DNA from: Incurvaria masculella
Lineage: Eukaryota > Arthropoda > Insecta > Lepidoptera > Incurvariidae
Reading direction: 5' to 3'
NCBI GenBank assembly: GCA_946894095.1
Contig: OX335660.1
Span: forward strand, 3,477,001-3,541,000
Length of the DNA: 64,000 nucleotides
The translations under genes were made by a program, and so were the position numbers. The notes under the pieces were generated by a model, which made no database searches, was not told the origin of the DNA, and saw only the letters and a program-made list of their open reading frames with translations. Of the stretch, positions 34,698 to 43,642 are shown in pieces (the first letter of the stretch is position 1; each line of letters begins with the position of its first letter).

Positions 34698-35130
34698 TTG
34701 TACAAGGTCTTTTCAAGAGTCATCACGAGTCGGCTGACACAAAGGCTGGATCGGTGCCAGCCTCGTGAGCAAGCTGAGTTTAGGAAAGGATACGGCACCA
34801 TGGATCACATATTTACTGTGAGACAAGTGGTGCAGAAGTGCGAGGAGTACAACAAGCCGCTCTTCCTAGCCTTCGTGGACTACGAGAAGGCGTTAGACTC
34901 AGTTTAAAAATGGGCCGTCGAAAAATCCCTGAGGTGCAGAATCGACCACCGCTACATCGAGGCACTCCGTAACCTGTATCGGTCCGCGAAGATGACTGTG
35001 AGACTCCATGAAAATAGCGAACCCATCCCTCTTGGTAAAGACGTAAGGCAGGGGGATGTGATCTCACCCAAGCTCTTCACCAAGCTCTTCACCAACGCAT
35101 TGGAAGATGAGTTCAAGACGCTTGAGTAGA
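34698..35130 (+). pseudogene. Broken LINE reverse transcriptase (RTE/jockey-like)
   Basis: The frame at 34698-34907 has the RT pattern FRKGYGTMDHIFTVRQVVQK and motif A (AFVDYEKALDSV). A TAA at 34905 interrupts it. The same frame continues downstream with motif B (RQGDVISPKLF) and stops at TAG (35128), where the family usually has Trp. A 12-bp direct duplication (AAGCTCTTCACC) repeats KLFT. The YADD/FADD catalytic motif C and the endonuclease are absent. This is a decayed fragment. Confidence 0.85.
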
Positions 35131-35283
35131 AGAAGAACATTAATAACATTTTGTGGCGATAATTGAACTCTTAGAGGGATGAAACTTTGTATAGGGAACA
35201 CATATAATATTCAGGAAATAATTCAGCCTTCGATCAGTCCAAAACGAAATTGACCCGAGCGGAGCCGGGTACCTCAGCTAGTT

Positions 35284-35679
35284 CATTATAAATTTAAAAT
35301 ATTGCCATCAATCATTTTCACAATTTTAGGCCCACTGTGTGGAGTTTACAAGAAGCTTTTAGAAATGATAGGTCGCACACGTTCGGAACAACCTTAAAAC
35401 CTGACATAATATTGTCATATCACGATCAACACACATCCGGAGAAGATAATTCTAAGAATTTTAAATAATATAGCATCACATTTATTCGGTTCGTAACCTG
35501 GCTTGGGGTGTATTTGAAACTCCACGCCCTGTGAAATGTTCTAATGCGGTGATTTTAACGATTTAAAAGGAAGGGTTGAAGCACTCGAGGTTTTAGGCGA
35601 GCGACGTTTTAGGAGGCACTATTTACATGAAAAACACACGAATCTTGGAGCATGGAGACTAACATTTGCTTAAAAAGCC
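35284..35679. other. Unassigned stretch
   Basis: No feature supported. Confidence 0.5.
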
Positions 35680-36229
35680 TTAAGGTGTCCCTTCCCGGCC
35701 GGGCTAACTCATTCGCGGGCACGGTACAAAACCGTACTATCGCCCTCTGGGATCTTCTTTGTTTCAATGAAAAAGACAGGCTCCGTGATGAGGAGGATGC
35801 AACGTGTTCACAAAGCAGACAATGCGCATAGTGTTTGATTTGGCAAGATTTACGAAAATTTTTATTACGAAACGACTTATAGCTAAAAGAAAACCACGAC
35901 CGCTGTAGTCGAAATTCGAACAAAAACCAAATTGATTGAAATTCTTGATGAAACAAGCTATGTCTGATGACTAATCTTTTTAAGATGTTTTTATTTTATC
36001 GTTGAGTAATCCACCTACAAAGTTATTGTATGAAACGCACGAAAAAATCGAACTTTCGGACCTCATAACTTATAAACCAAACACAATTGTGCAATGCCAA
36101 CGGTTATCAGACCTCTAGTTCGATCAAATAAAGTAATTTCGGGCAAAATTTTGGATCTCTGACAAGAAATATGGGCGTGATCTTCTTTCCCCGTTTGTAT
36201 GGGGAGTTGAGTGGGAAGGCCCACCTTAA
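35680..36229 (-). mobile_element. TTAA-ended MITE, copy 3
   Basis: 550 bp, TTAA on each side; reverse orientation relative to 2087 and 16169. Ends GGTGTCCCTTCCCGG and GGGAAGGCCCACC. The 115-codon minus frame lies wholly in the repeat and also appears as a shorter plus frame in copy 2, so it is not a gene. Confidence 0.85.
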
Positions 36230-36318
36230 GAACTTTGCACAGTGTCTCACAGGGTTTGGTTCGAGAGTACACAAAAGTGAATTCACAACAGCGAGGACGG
36301 AAGGACATTTTGCCATCT

Positions 36319-36515
36319 CATGCGAGAGGTCTGGGTTCAAATCCTCTCCCCGGTCAAGCATCACTTTCTTTCTCTATCCGAGTTGGATAAGTGCATTTCT
36401 TTACGAATGCGAGCTGTTCTATGGGACGGAACCCATCTAAAACAGTAGGTCCCCTTCCCCTAAGGGTTAAGCCCGCCCGGGTTGTTACCACCGCATTGGA
36501 TGAAACTATGGTTGA
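36319..36515 (+). mobile_element. SINE-A 5' part
   Basis: B-box region GGTCTGGGTTCAAATCC, body TAGGTCCCCTTCCCC and GCCCGCCCGGGTTGTTACCA. It breaks where it meets an inverted SINE-B. Confidence 0.75.
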
Positions 36516-36528
36516 AGGGGCATCATTC

Positions 36529-36736
36529 ATTCATTCAATGCGATGGTACCAACCCGGGCGGGATTAATCCTACCACCTAGCAAGTAAGGAAACCTACAGT
36601 TTTACGTGGAATCCGAGCCACGGCCAGCCTCAAAGGTTGAAAATGGTCACCCATCCAGAACCCAACTGCACTCAGAGCTGCTGCCCCAGCTTATCGAATC
36701 GCAAGGCGTCGCACACTGAGCTACCGAGGCTGACAA
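36529..36736 (-). mobile_element. SINE-B 5' part, inverted
   Basis: GCGATGGTACCAACCCGGGC (shared body), GGTCACCCATCCAGAACC (5S-like complement) and ACTGAGCTACCGAGGCTGAC (head). Confidence 0.8.
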
Positions 36737-36985
36737 TATACAGCACCCTTTTACAAGCGGTTAGTCCAACTATGCCAGCCTACAAGTACTCGTAACATAC
36801 CACGCATGCGTGCGCTTCGCCGCAAACCTCTCCACCCGTGAATAAAGCCACATTTTGGTACACATATTAAAATTCGAGTCTCTCCTGATTGGCCGCAAGA
36901 ATTTGTGTCGAAATACTTACGGCGCACGCACATGCCATCGCGCCGCTTACCTGGAAGAGTATTTAGAGTAGATGAAAGCATACTT

Positions 36986-37276
36986 CAAGGAATGTGCCAT
37001 GTATGTATGTGTAATCGACCGTGAAGCAAGGACACATTCATTAAAGAAAACCTTTATTCTATCTTTCTTAATTCTAAAGGAGAATTTCAAATTATGGGTG
37101 TACAGCAGGTGTCGAAATTGGTTAGACGCAATACCCGCGAACGGTATGTTTTGCTGGTTCGGTTCCAGCCTTGCAGTATATTCGTAAAGTAGCTCTTTTT
37201 ACAGGCATATTTTTTCTTTAATTATTGTGTCCTTGCTTCACGGTCGATTATACAAACATACATGGCACATTCCTTG
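36986..37276 (+). mobile_element. Foldback element enclosing a tRNA-like fold
   Basis: Arms of about 60 bp: CAAGGAATGTGCCATGTATG, then AATCGACCGTGAAGCAAGGA and CACATT at left, with the complement at 37212-37276. Between them, 37103-37177 folds like a tRNA (see separate entry). A relative without the left arm is at 54940-55140. Confidence 0.8.
37103..37177 (+). pseudogene. tRNA-like sequence (Leu/Ser-like D-arm)
   Basis: A cloverleaf can be drawn. The acceptor CAGCAGG/CTTGCAG has 5 Watson-Crick pairs, one G-T and one mismatch. The D-arm is TCGAAATTGGTTAGACGC, the anticodon stem ATACC/GGTAT has loop CGCGAAC, and the T-arm GCTGG-TTCGGTT-CCAGC has a perfect stem. Position 33 is G, not U, and one D-stem pair is broken, so it is probably not a working tRNA. 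The nominal anticodon is CGA. The D-arm in the 55-kb relative (GTGGCGAAATCGGTAGACGC) resembles bacterial or organellar tRNA-Leu. Confidence 0.55.
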
Positions 37277-37608
37277 GAATAAGCGACGTTGTTGCTTAGT
37301 ACGAAAAATTATATTTTGTATTACCTTATATGCTCTACAATTGCTGGTAATACTTGTAAATGAAACGATGAAATAAATCGTCAATCATGACTATGGTTAT
37401 TACACGGTTTAAAAAAAGAGAAAACCCCACCGAACTTAAGGAATGTGGTGTTGTCTAACGTTGTGAAAACCGGCTAAGCGCGAGTTGGATTCGCATACGA
37501 GGGGTCCCGTATCATCGCTTAAGATTTAACACAAAAAATACGTTTTTTAGTAGGGCCCCCTTTATATTTTTATAATTTTTGAATTCTACCTATTTGTTGT
37601 TATAGCGG

Positions 37609-38127
37609 CAAAATAAATACACACTCTGTGAAAATTTCAGCTGACTACCTATTATATATACATACGTTTACCACGGCAATGTAGCCACGTTTTAGTGATA
37701 ATACATACGTTTACCACGGCAATGTAGCCACGTTTTAGTGATTATACATACGTTTACCACGGCAATGTAGCCACGCTTTAGTGAAAATATATACGTTTAC
37801 AACGGCAATGTATATATACAAAATAAATACACACTCTGTGAAAATTTCAGCTGCCTACCTATTATATATACATACGTTTACCACGGCAATGTAGCCACGT
37901 TTTAGTGATAATACATACGTTTACCACGGCAATGTAGCCACGCTTTAGTGATAATATATACGTTTACAACGGCAATGTATATATACAAAATAAATACACA
38001 CTGTGTGAAAATTTCAGCTGCCTACCTATTATATATACATACGTTTACCACGGCAATGTAGCCACGTTTTAGTGATAATACATATGTTTACCACGGCAAT
38101 GTAGCCACGCTTTAGTGATAATATATA
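37609..38127 (+). repeat. Higher-order repeat built from a 43-bp minisatellite (left of gypsy)
   Basis: Tandem copies of a 43-bp unit (CGTTTACCACGGCAATGTAG, then CCACGTTTTAGTGATAATA and a short link) sit in blocks that each begin with the CAAAATAAATACACACTCTG segment. Blocks start at 37609, 37819 and 37986, giving lengths of 210 and 167 bp; the difference is exactly one 43-bp unit. The third block is interrupted by the gypsy element and continues at 43609-43642. Confidence 0.9.
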
Positions 38128-38512
38128 TGTCGGATTAGGATGAGCGCCATCTAGTAACGCTCGATGGTATTACTCGGATTACGATTACGGATTACTCGGA
38201 CGCAAGCGCCGCGTACGGCACTTGAGGGAGTCTACGGTAGAGGGAGCGGGCGAGGGCCGGACACATTGGTTCGCCGGCGGTCGCAGCGTACAGACGTAGA
38301 ACCCTCCGCGCTCCGTATCCGAAACTACCTACATACTTTTGGTTTGTGTCTGCCTGTATCGGTATTGTGAATTGGCTCTTTTGATTGGAATTACATCCTG
38401 TATTGGTGAGACTGGTGCTTTATTTACACACGACCTAACATTACCTACGTTACGCCCACTGAGAGATCGTTAATATGGACAATCCTGAAGACGGTGCCGA
38501 CCATGATACGTT
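38128..38512 (+). repeat. 5' LTR of the gypsy element (about 385 bp)
   Basis: Matches 43235-43603 base for base except a 16-bp stretch present only here (near 38180, between repeats of ATTACTCGG/ATTACG) and one C/T difference (CGCGCTCC here, CGCGTTCC in the 3' copy). It begins TGTCGG. The shared text runs to GATACGTTAT, so the 3' edge lies between 38511 and 38514 and does not end in the usual CA in both copies. The Gag-Pol ATG at 38475 and about 13 codons lie inside it. I see no clear TATAAA or AATAAA. Confidence 0.95.
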
Positions 38513-41500
38513 ATCAGGCGTGGGATCAATGTTGGGTCGAAATGAAGGCAATGATAGCAGTAATTGGCGTGTCATGTTTGAACAACAGAACGCAAACATG
38601 CGCGCGCTAATCGAAGCCCTGCAGGTGCCTCAACGGAGTTTTGATGGACGTCTGCCGGAGTTCGACCCCGACAAGACAGATACGGACGCAAGTTCTTGGT
38701 GCGCGACCGCGGATTTGTGCTTTGCTGAAAACCCACCACAAGGCGGACAACTTGTACTGGCAGTGAGTAAGGCGCTGAAAGGTGAAGCGTCGACTTGGTT
38801 ATCTCGAGTAGCCTACCAAGGAATGACGTGGATCGAGTTCAAGGCACTTTTCGCGACGAGATTTGTTACCTCCGAGACTTTAGCGGGTACCCTCATTAAC
38901 CTGCGCGGCGAAAAACCGAGTGAAAAAGAATCGCTAGCCGCGTACGCGAGTCGGTTGGTATCTTCGTTAACTAATCGCTGGAAAGACGTGACAAAGGATG
39001 AACTCGTAGTGGCAAATGCGCTCGCTCACGTGTCGCAGTTTGATTCGAGACTACAACGGTTGGCGTTCACTACGTACATTACTTCTAGGGACAAGTTACA
39101 ACAAGAACTCAGTGCTATTTCGTGCTTGAAACGCAAGATTGATAGTCACGGTGAGTCATCGAACGCGCTCAACGCTAAGCGAACAAAAATAACATCATTG
39201 ATTAGATGTTTTAACTGCGGGAAAACCGGACATAAGCGATCTGAGTGTAGGAGTAAGCGTATAGAAGTTGGAGGACGACCTGCGGAATCTACAACGACGA
39301 GCCAAGCAGCACAGCAGCCGTCTACGAAGCCCCTAATTTGCTACAAATGTGGCAAGCCGGGACACATCGCGATCCGATGTACGAGTGGCGGCAATGGTGG
39401 TGGTGGCTACGGCGGCGGGCCCGGCGGCGGCCGAGGCGAGCGGCGCGTGGACGCCTGCGTCGTGCAACCACCTTCGGGTGTGATGAATCATAAAGGTGAC
39501 TTGATTCGGTTTACTTACGATTCTGGTGCCGAATGCTCGCTAGTGAAAGAAAGCGTTTCATGCAAATTGAGCGGCAAGCGTATAAGTGATGTTATTACGA
39601 TGACGGGCATAGGTCAAACGCAAGTACGCAGCACAGAGCAGATTTTAGTTTGTGTAACGATTGATGACTACCCTCTAGAGATTTTATTTCATGTATTGCC
39701 CGACAATTGCTTAAAAAGTAACGTTATGGTAGGTCGCGAAATTTTAAATCAGGGTTTTTCTGTTAACACGACGGCGACTCAGCTCTCGCTTCAGAAAGTT
39801 CTTTGTGTCAATTCGGTGAGTGACGATAGTGCACGGACAGTTGATTGGAACGCAATTTCCACAGATGCGACGGGCACTGATAAGCGCAGCCTATTACAAA
39901 CGTTAAATAAATTTTCCGATTTTTTTATTACCGGTTTACCTACGACGCGCGTGACCACGGGTGAGCTTAAAATTAGGTTGATTGATCCGAACCGTACAGT
40001 ACAACGGCGACCGTATAGGATGTCCGCAGAAGAGCGTGGCGTTATTCGAGACCGCGTAAGAGAATTGTTAGACGCGAATATCATTAGGCCGAGCTGTTCT
40101 CCGTTTGCCAGTCCTGCGCTTCTTGTAAAGAAACAGGATGGTTCAGATCGCATGTGCATCGATTACCGCGAACTTAACAGTAACACGGTTTCTGATCGTT
40201 TTCCGCTACCACTCATATCGGACCAAATCGCACGTCTCAACGGAACCAACTACTTCTCTCAGTTAGATTGCGCTAGCGGATTCCATTTGATCCCAGTACA
40301 TGAAGGGTCGATAGAAAGCACGGCTTTTATTACCGCAGATGGTCAGTACGAGTTCCTTACGATGCCTTTTGGCTTGAAAAACGCGGTATCGGTGTTTCAG
40401 CGGGCTATTATGAAAGTTATAGGTGACTTAGCTCATGACTATATCGTGGTTTATGTTGACGATGTGTTGATTGTCTCTCCCGATCTAGAGACAGGTATAG
40501 AGAGGCTTAACACTGTGTTGGAAGTTTTAACAAAAGCTGGGTTTTCCTTAAATCTCAGGAAATGCTCCTTCCTCAAGACGAAGGTAGAGTTCTTGGGATT
40601 TGAGGTGGAGGCTGGCCAAATCAGACCCAATCGCAGAAAAATAGAGGCGCTAACGCTGTTACCACCCCCGAATACCGTGACACAGTTAAGGCAATTTATT
40701 GGCCTAGCTTCATATTTTAGGCAGTTTGTTAAAGATTTTTCTCGTAAAATGGCCCCCTTGTACCGACTTACTTCACTGAAAGGTGATTTGACGTGGAAAC
40801 AAGAATACGAGGACATTCGTCAAGATGTCATCTCTACTTTAACGAGTGACCCTGTGTTAGTGATATATGACCCTGAACTTTCGGTTGAGCTTCACACAGA
40901 CGCGAGTAGTTTAGGCTACGGAGCCATTTTGTTCCAAATTACGAGTGACGGTAAGCGAAATGTAGTAGCCTACTTCAGTAAAAGAACATCTCCAGCGGAA
41001 AGCAAGTACCACTCGTACGAACTCGAAACTCTCGCCGTTGTAAACTCTATCAAACAATTCAGGCAATACTTGCATGGAACTAAATTTACCGTAGTGACCG
41101 ACTGTAACTCGCTGAAATCGTCTCAAACGAAACTTGAATTAACACCTCGAGCGCATAGGTGGTGGGCCTTCCTCCAGTCTTTCGATTTTGATGTCGTATA
41201 TAGGGAAGGCAAACGTATGTCTCACGTAGATTTCTTTTCGCGCAATCAAATTCCGACTGACACTAGACCGGTAGACTGTGGAATAGAGCCGAAACGCGTT
41301 GACGTTACGGAACTCAACTCAAACTGGCTTCAAGCCGAACAGAATCGCGATGCTGAGGTGACTCGGATCATAGTCGAGTCAGAGAACGGTGAAATGAGTG
41401 ACGAAGTAGCAAAGACGTATGTGCTACGGTCAGGAATACTCTACCGAAAAATTCAGCGAAATGGAAGGACAAGATACCTGCCTTACTTGCCTCGCGCACT

Positions 41501-42542
41501 CAGATGGTCAGTGGTCAACAATATTCATGACTCTATAATTCATCTCGGTGCCGACAAAACGCGTGAAAAACTTTACGATTTTTATTGGTTCCCGGGAATG
41601 GCGCAGTTTGTCAAAAAATTTGTAGACAACTGTGTTACGTGTAAAGTCGCGAAATCTCATTCCGGGAGAATGCAGGCTGAATTGCATCCCATACCGAAGG
41701 TAGCTGTCCCATGGCACACGGTACATGTTGACGCGACCGGTAAACTTAGCGGCAAAAATGATAAGAAAGAGTACGTTTTCGTGCTGATTGATGCGTACAC
41801 TAAATACGTCCTACTCTACCATACGACAAACATAGACTCTAGGAGTAGCATAAACGCGATAACTCGAAGTGTAACGCTTTTTGGGGCTCCTTCTCGTATA
41901 ATTGCGGACCAAGGTAGATGTTTTGCCAGTAAAGAATTCCGTGATTTTTGCGAGAGCAAGAACATAAACTTGCACCTCATAGCGACTGGCTCATCTCGCG
42001 CTAACGGGCAGGTAGAGCGCGTCATGGGTGTTTTGAAGGGAATGTTAACGGCAGTAGAGACTAGCGACAGGTCGTGGCAGGACGCTCTGGGTGAAGTTCA
42101 GCTCGCAATAAACTGTACAGTAAACCGCGTTACAAAAGCTTCGCCTCTCGAGCTTTTGATCGGAAAAGTAGGAAGACCCTTATCATTGATGTGTAGCGAT
42201 GTAGATACCGAAGTCGATATTGATGACGTTCGGGAAGCCGCGTCTGAAAATATTCGGAAGTGCGCAGATTATGATAAGGCACGATTTGACAAAACAAAGG
42301 CGAAAGTTACGAATTTCGAGGTCGGAGATTTGGTTCTGTTGAAGAATGAGGAGAGAAATCAGACGAAATTAGACCCGAAGTTTAAAGGCCCATTTAAAGT
42401 GACTGAAGTTTTGGAGGGTGATCGTTACACATTGAAAGCGTTAAACTCTAGACGCACTTACAAGTATGCACACGATAGATTGAGAAATATGCCAGTAGGT
42501 CATGTACCAGCCGACGATGACGTTGACGATGTCAGCAAGTAA
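38475..42542 (+). CDS. gag-pol: Gag-Pol polyprotein of Ty3/gypsy retrotransposon (1355 aa)
   Basis: One uninterrupted frame supplies the capsid protein and all enzymes for reverse transcription and integration. Residues 1-240 are Gag-like. Two CX2CX4HX4C zinc knuckles follow (C245-C258 and C289-C302), then a Gly-rich linker. The aspartic protease has DSGA at 349-352. RT spans about 500-680, with YVDD at 660-663. RNase H has D809, E849/E851 and D876. The integrase zinc finger is H1018, H1023, C1053, C1056, and its DDE triad is D1086, D1145, E1181 (35 residues between the last two, as in the family). A GPY/F-type module has GPF at 1305-1307; no chromodomain is visible. The ATG has A at -3 and G at +4, a good context, but it lies within the LTR; the next Met is near residue 19. 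One oddity is V638 in the RT motif NAVSVFQ, where proline is usual. No separate gag stop or frameshift site is seen, so Gag and Pol would be released by proteolysis. Confidence 0.97.
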   Translation: MDNPEDGADHDTLSGVGSMLGRNEGNDSSNWRVMFEQQNANMRALIEALQVPQRSFDGRLPEFDPDKTDTDASSWCATADLCFAENPPQGGQLVLAVSKALKGEASTWLSRVAYQGMTWIEFKALFATRFVTSETLAGTLINLRGEKPSEKESLAAYASRLVSSLTNRWKDVTKDELVVANALAHVSQFDSRLQRLAFTTYITSRDKLQQELSAISCLKRKIDSHGESSNALNAKRTKITSLIRCFNCGKTGHKRSECRSKRIEVGGRPAESTTTSQAAQQPSTKPLICYKCGKPGHIAIRCTSGGNGGGGYGGGPGGGRGERRVDACVVQPPSGVMNHKGDLIRFTYDSGAECSLVKESVSCKLSGKRISDVITMTGIGQTQVRSTEQILVCVTIDDYPLEILFHVLPDNCLKSNVMVGREILNQGFSVNTTATQLSLQKVLCVNSVSDDSARTVDWNAISTDATGTDKRSLLQTLNKFSDFFITGLPTTRVTTGELKIRLIDPNRTVQRRPYRMSAEERGVIRDRVRELLDANIIRPSCSPFASPALLVKKQDGSDRMCIDYRELNSNTVSDRFPLPLISDQIARLNGTNYFSQLDCASGFHLIPVHEGSIESTAFITADGQYEFLTMPFGLKNAVSVFQRAIMKVIGDLAHDYIVVYVDDVLIVSPDLETGIERLNTVLEVLTKAGFSLNLRKCSFLKTKVEFLGFEVEAGQIRPNRRKIEALTLLPPPNTVTQLRQFIGLASYFRQFVKDFSRKMAPLYRLTSLKGDLTWKQEYEDIRQDVISTLTSDPVLVIYDPELSVELHTDASSLGYGAILFQITSDGKRNVVAYFSKRTSPAESKYHSYELETLAVVNSIKQFRQYLHGTKFTVVTDCNSLKSSQTKLELTPRAHRWWAFLQSFDFDVVYREGKRMSHVDFFSRNQIPTDTRPVDCGIEPKRVDVTELNSNWLQAEQNRDAEVTRIIVESENGEMSDEVAKTYVLRSGILYRKIQRNGRTRYLPYLPRALRWSVVNNIHDSIIHLGADKTREKLYDFYWFPGMAQFVKKFVDNCVTCKVAKSHSGRMQAELHPIPKVAVPWHTVHVDATGKLSGKNDKKEYVFVLIDAYTKYVLLYHTTNIDSRSSINAITRSVTLFGAPSRIIADQGRCFASKEFRDFCESKNINLHLIATGSSRANGQVERVMGVLKGMLTAVETSDRSWQDALGEVQLAINCTVNRVTKASPLELLIGKVGRPLSLMCSDVDTEVDIDDVREAASENIRKCADYDKARFDKTKAKVTNFEVGDLVLLKNEERNQTKLDPKFKGPFKVTEVLEGDRYTLKALNSRRTYKYAHDRLRNMPVGHVPADDDVDDVSK

Positions 42543-43234
42543 ACTTTGGGAAAGTTTGAGTAAAATCATGGTGGAAACTCGAGTAAGGACTCTAACAGCC
42601 GTATTTTGTTCGACCATGCCAGTAGCTATTACGTAGTCGTAGCCCGGTGGAAATCGGTGTCTCTTGAGGAAACTCAAGTAGTCCGTGGGTGCGCGGTGCG
42701 CGTTTAGCTCTGGAGGGAGGTCGTGGTCTGTTGAGACCGTAGTGTGCGGTGATGCACACGTGCTATCCATGAGATGGATATGCGTATGGGAGATGCGATC
42801 CACGCGGTGGATGGGCATGTGAGAGAGTCGCGATCCACGAGATGGACAAGCGAGGCAGCAATGCGATTGCTGGTCGGCTGTGAGCCGTGGCGGGTCAGAG
42901 GGCAGCTTACTCGAGTAGTAGTAGTGAAGTTTCAAAGTTTCAGTTGTGTGATTCTTGGATTGATACAAATGGTGGTCGTACATGGCTCTACTTGGTTCAG
43001 TTTAATGTAACTTCAGAGTAATGTGACCCCTGTAATTGCTTAACAGCAAGCAGCAATCAGTTATAAAGTCCTGAGTTGTGACTAGAATGTTGCGAATTGA
43101 GTTCGTTCATTTCCTGTAGAAACCCTGTGATGAGGTGGAGAGATGGTCAGGAAAGGCCGAGTAGAACAAGATTCTCGTGCGTTGTTTGTTCCAGGTGTAG
43201 CTACACACGAGGACGTGTGCTAGCAGGATGGCCG
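42543..43234 (+). other. 3' untranslated region of the gypsy element with three short palindromes
   Basis: About 690 bp between the Gag-Pol stop and the 3' LTR. It holds no env-like frame. Three imperfect palindromes of about 15-17 bp are spaced roughly 33-35 bp apart: ATCCATGAGATGGAT (42765), GATCCACGCGGTGGATG (42797) and GATCCACGAGATGGAC (42832). The usual purine-rich tract directly before the 3' LTR is missing; the best purine run (about 43130-43155) lies some 80 bp upstream. Confidence 0.75.
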
Positions 43235-43603
43235 TGTCGGATTAGGATGAGCGCCATCTAGTAACGCTCGATGGTATTACTCGGATTACGACGCAAGCGC
43301 CGCGTACGGCACTTGAGGGAGTCTACGGTAGAGGGAGCGGGCGAGGGCCGGACACATTGGTTCGCCGGCGGTCGCAGCGTACAGACGTAGAACCCTCCGC
43401 GTTCCGTATCCGAAACTACCTACATACTTTTGGTTTGTGTCTGCCTGTATCGGTATTGTGAATTGGCTCTTTTGATTGGAATTACATCCTGTATTGGTGA
43501 GACTGGTGCTTTATTTACACACGACCTAACATTACCTACGTTACGCCCACTGAGAGATCGTTAATATGGACAATCCTGAAGACGGTGCCGACCATGATAC
43601 GTT
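43235..43603 (+). repeat. 3' LTR of the gypsy element (about 369 bp)
   Basis: Starts TGTCGG and runs to GATACGTT before the target duplication ATATA. It contains a copy of the Gag start codon (43566) and the first 13 codons, which then read into flanking minisatellite sequence. It lacks the 16-bp stretch found in the 5' LTR. Confidence 0.95.
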
Positions 43604-43642
43604 ATATACGTTTACAACGGCAATGTCTATATACAAAGTAAT
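43604..43642 (+). repeat. Right remainder of the interrupted minisatellite block
   Basis: Continues the repeat unit (ATACGTTTACAACGGCAATG) broken at 38127. It includes the target duplication ATATA and about 10 extra bases (CAAAGTAATA) relative to earlier blocks. Confidence 0.85.

Larger units (their letters stand above)
33847..35283. mobile_element. Composite block with inverted element heads at both ends
   Basis: The left end CTAGCTGAGGTACCCGGCTC (33847) and right end GAGCCGGGTACCTCAGCTAG (ending 35281) are complements, and pairing extends about 60 bp inward (GTCGTTTTGGACTGAT). Inside lie repeat G, a tRNA-like SINE head piece (34420) and a broken RT. No target duplication is evident. Confidence 0.5.
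38128..43603 (+). mobile_element. Complete Ty3/gypsy LTR retrotransposon, about 5.5 kb
   Basis: Two near-identical direct repeats flank one long Gag-Pol frame. The insertion is bounded by a short duplication of the target, ATATA (38123-38127 and 43604-43608); because the junction is A/T-rich, 4 to 6 bp fit equally well. The empty site can be read from the neighbouring minisatellite, where the uninterrupted text is GATAATATATACGTTTAC. Domain order protease-RT-RNase H-integrase is that of Ty3/gypsy (Metaviridae), not copia. Two CCHC knuckles and a single fused frame suggest the mag-like side of the family, but I cannot place it firmly. There is no env frame. The intact frame and near-identical LTRs indicate a recent insertion. 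Confidence 0.96.

Noticed and set aside
35609..35956. 115-codon minus-strand frame
   Set aside because: Most of it lies in the TTAA-ended MITE copy 3. A shorter equivalent frame appears in copy 2 at 16424-16699.
39791..42025. Several minus-strand frames of 69-122 codons under Gag-Pol
   Set aside because: Shadows of the Gag-Pol coding strand without independent motifs.
42441..42983. 180-codon minus-strand frame at the gypsy 3' end, considered as an antisense protein
   Set aside because: It overlaps the Gag-Pol end and the palindromic UTR; composition is biased by those repeats and no domain is visible.
42543..43234. Possible env gene after Gag-Pol
   Set aside because: Under 700 bp with no frame showing a signal peptide, membrane segment or furin-like site.
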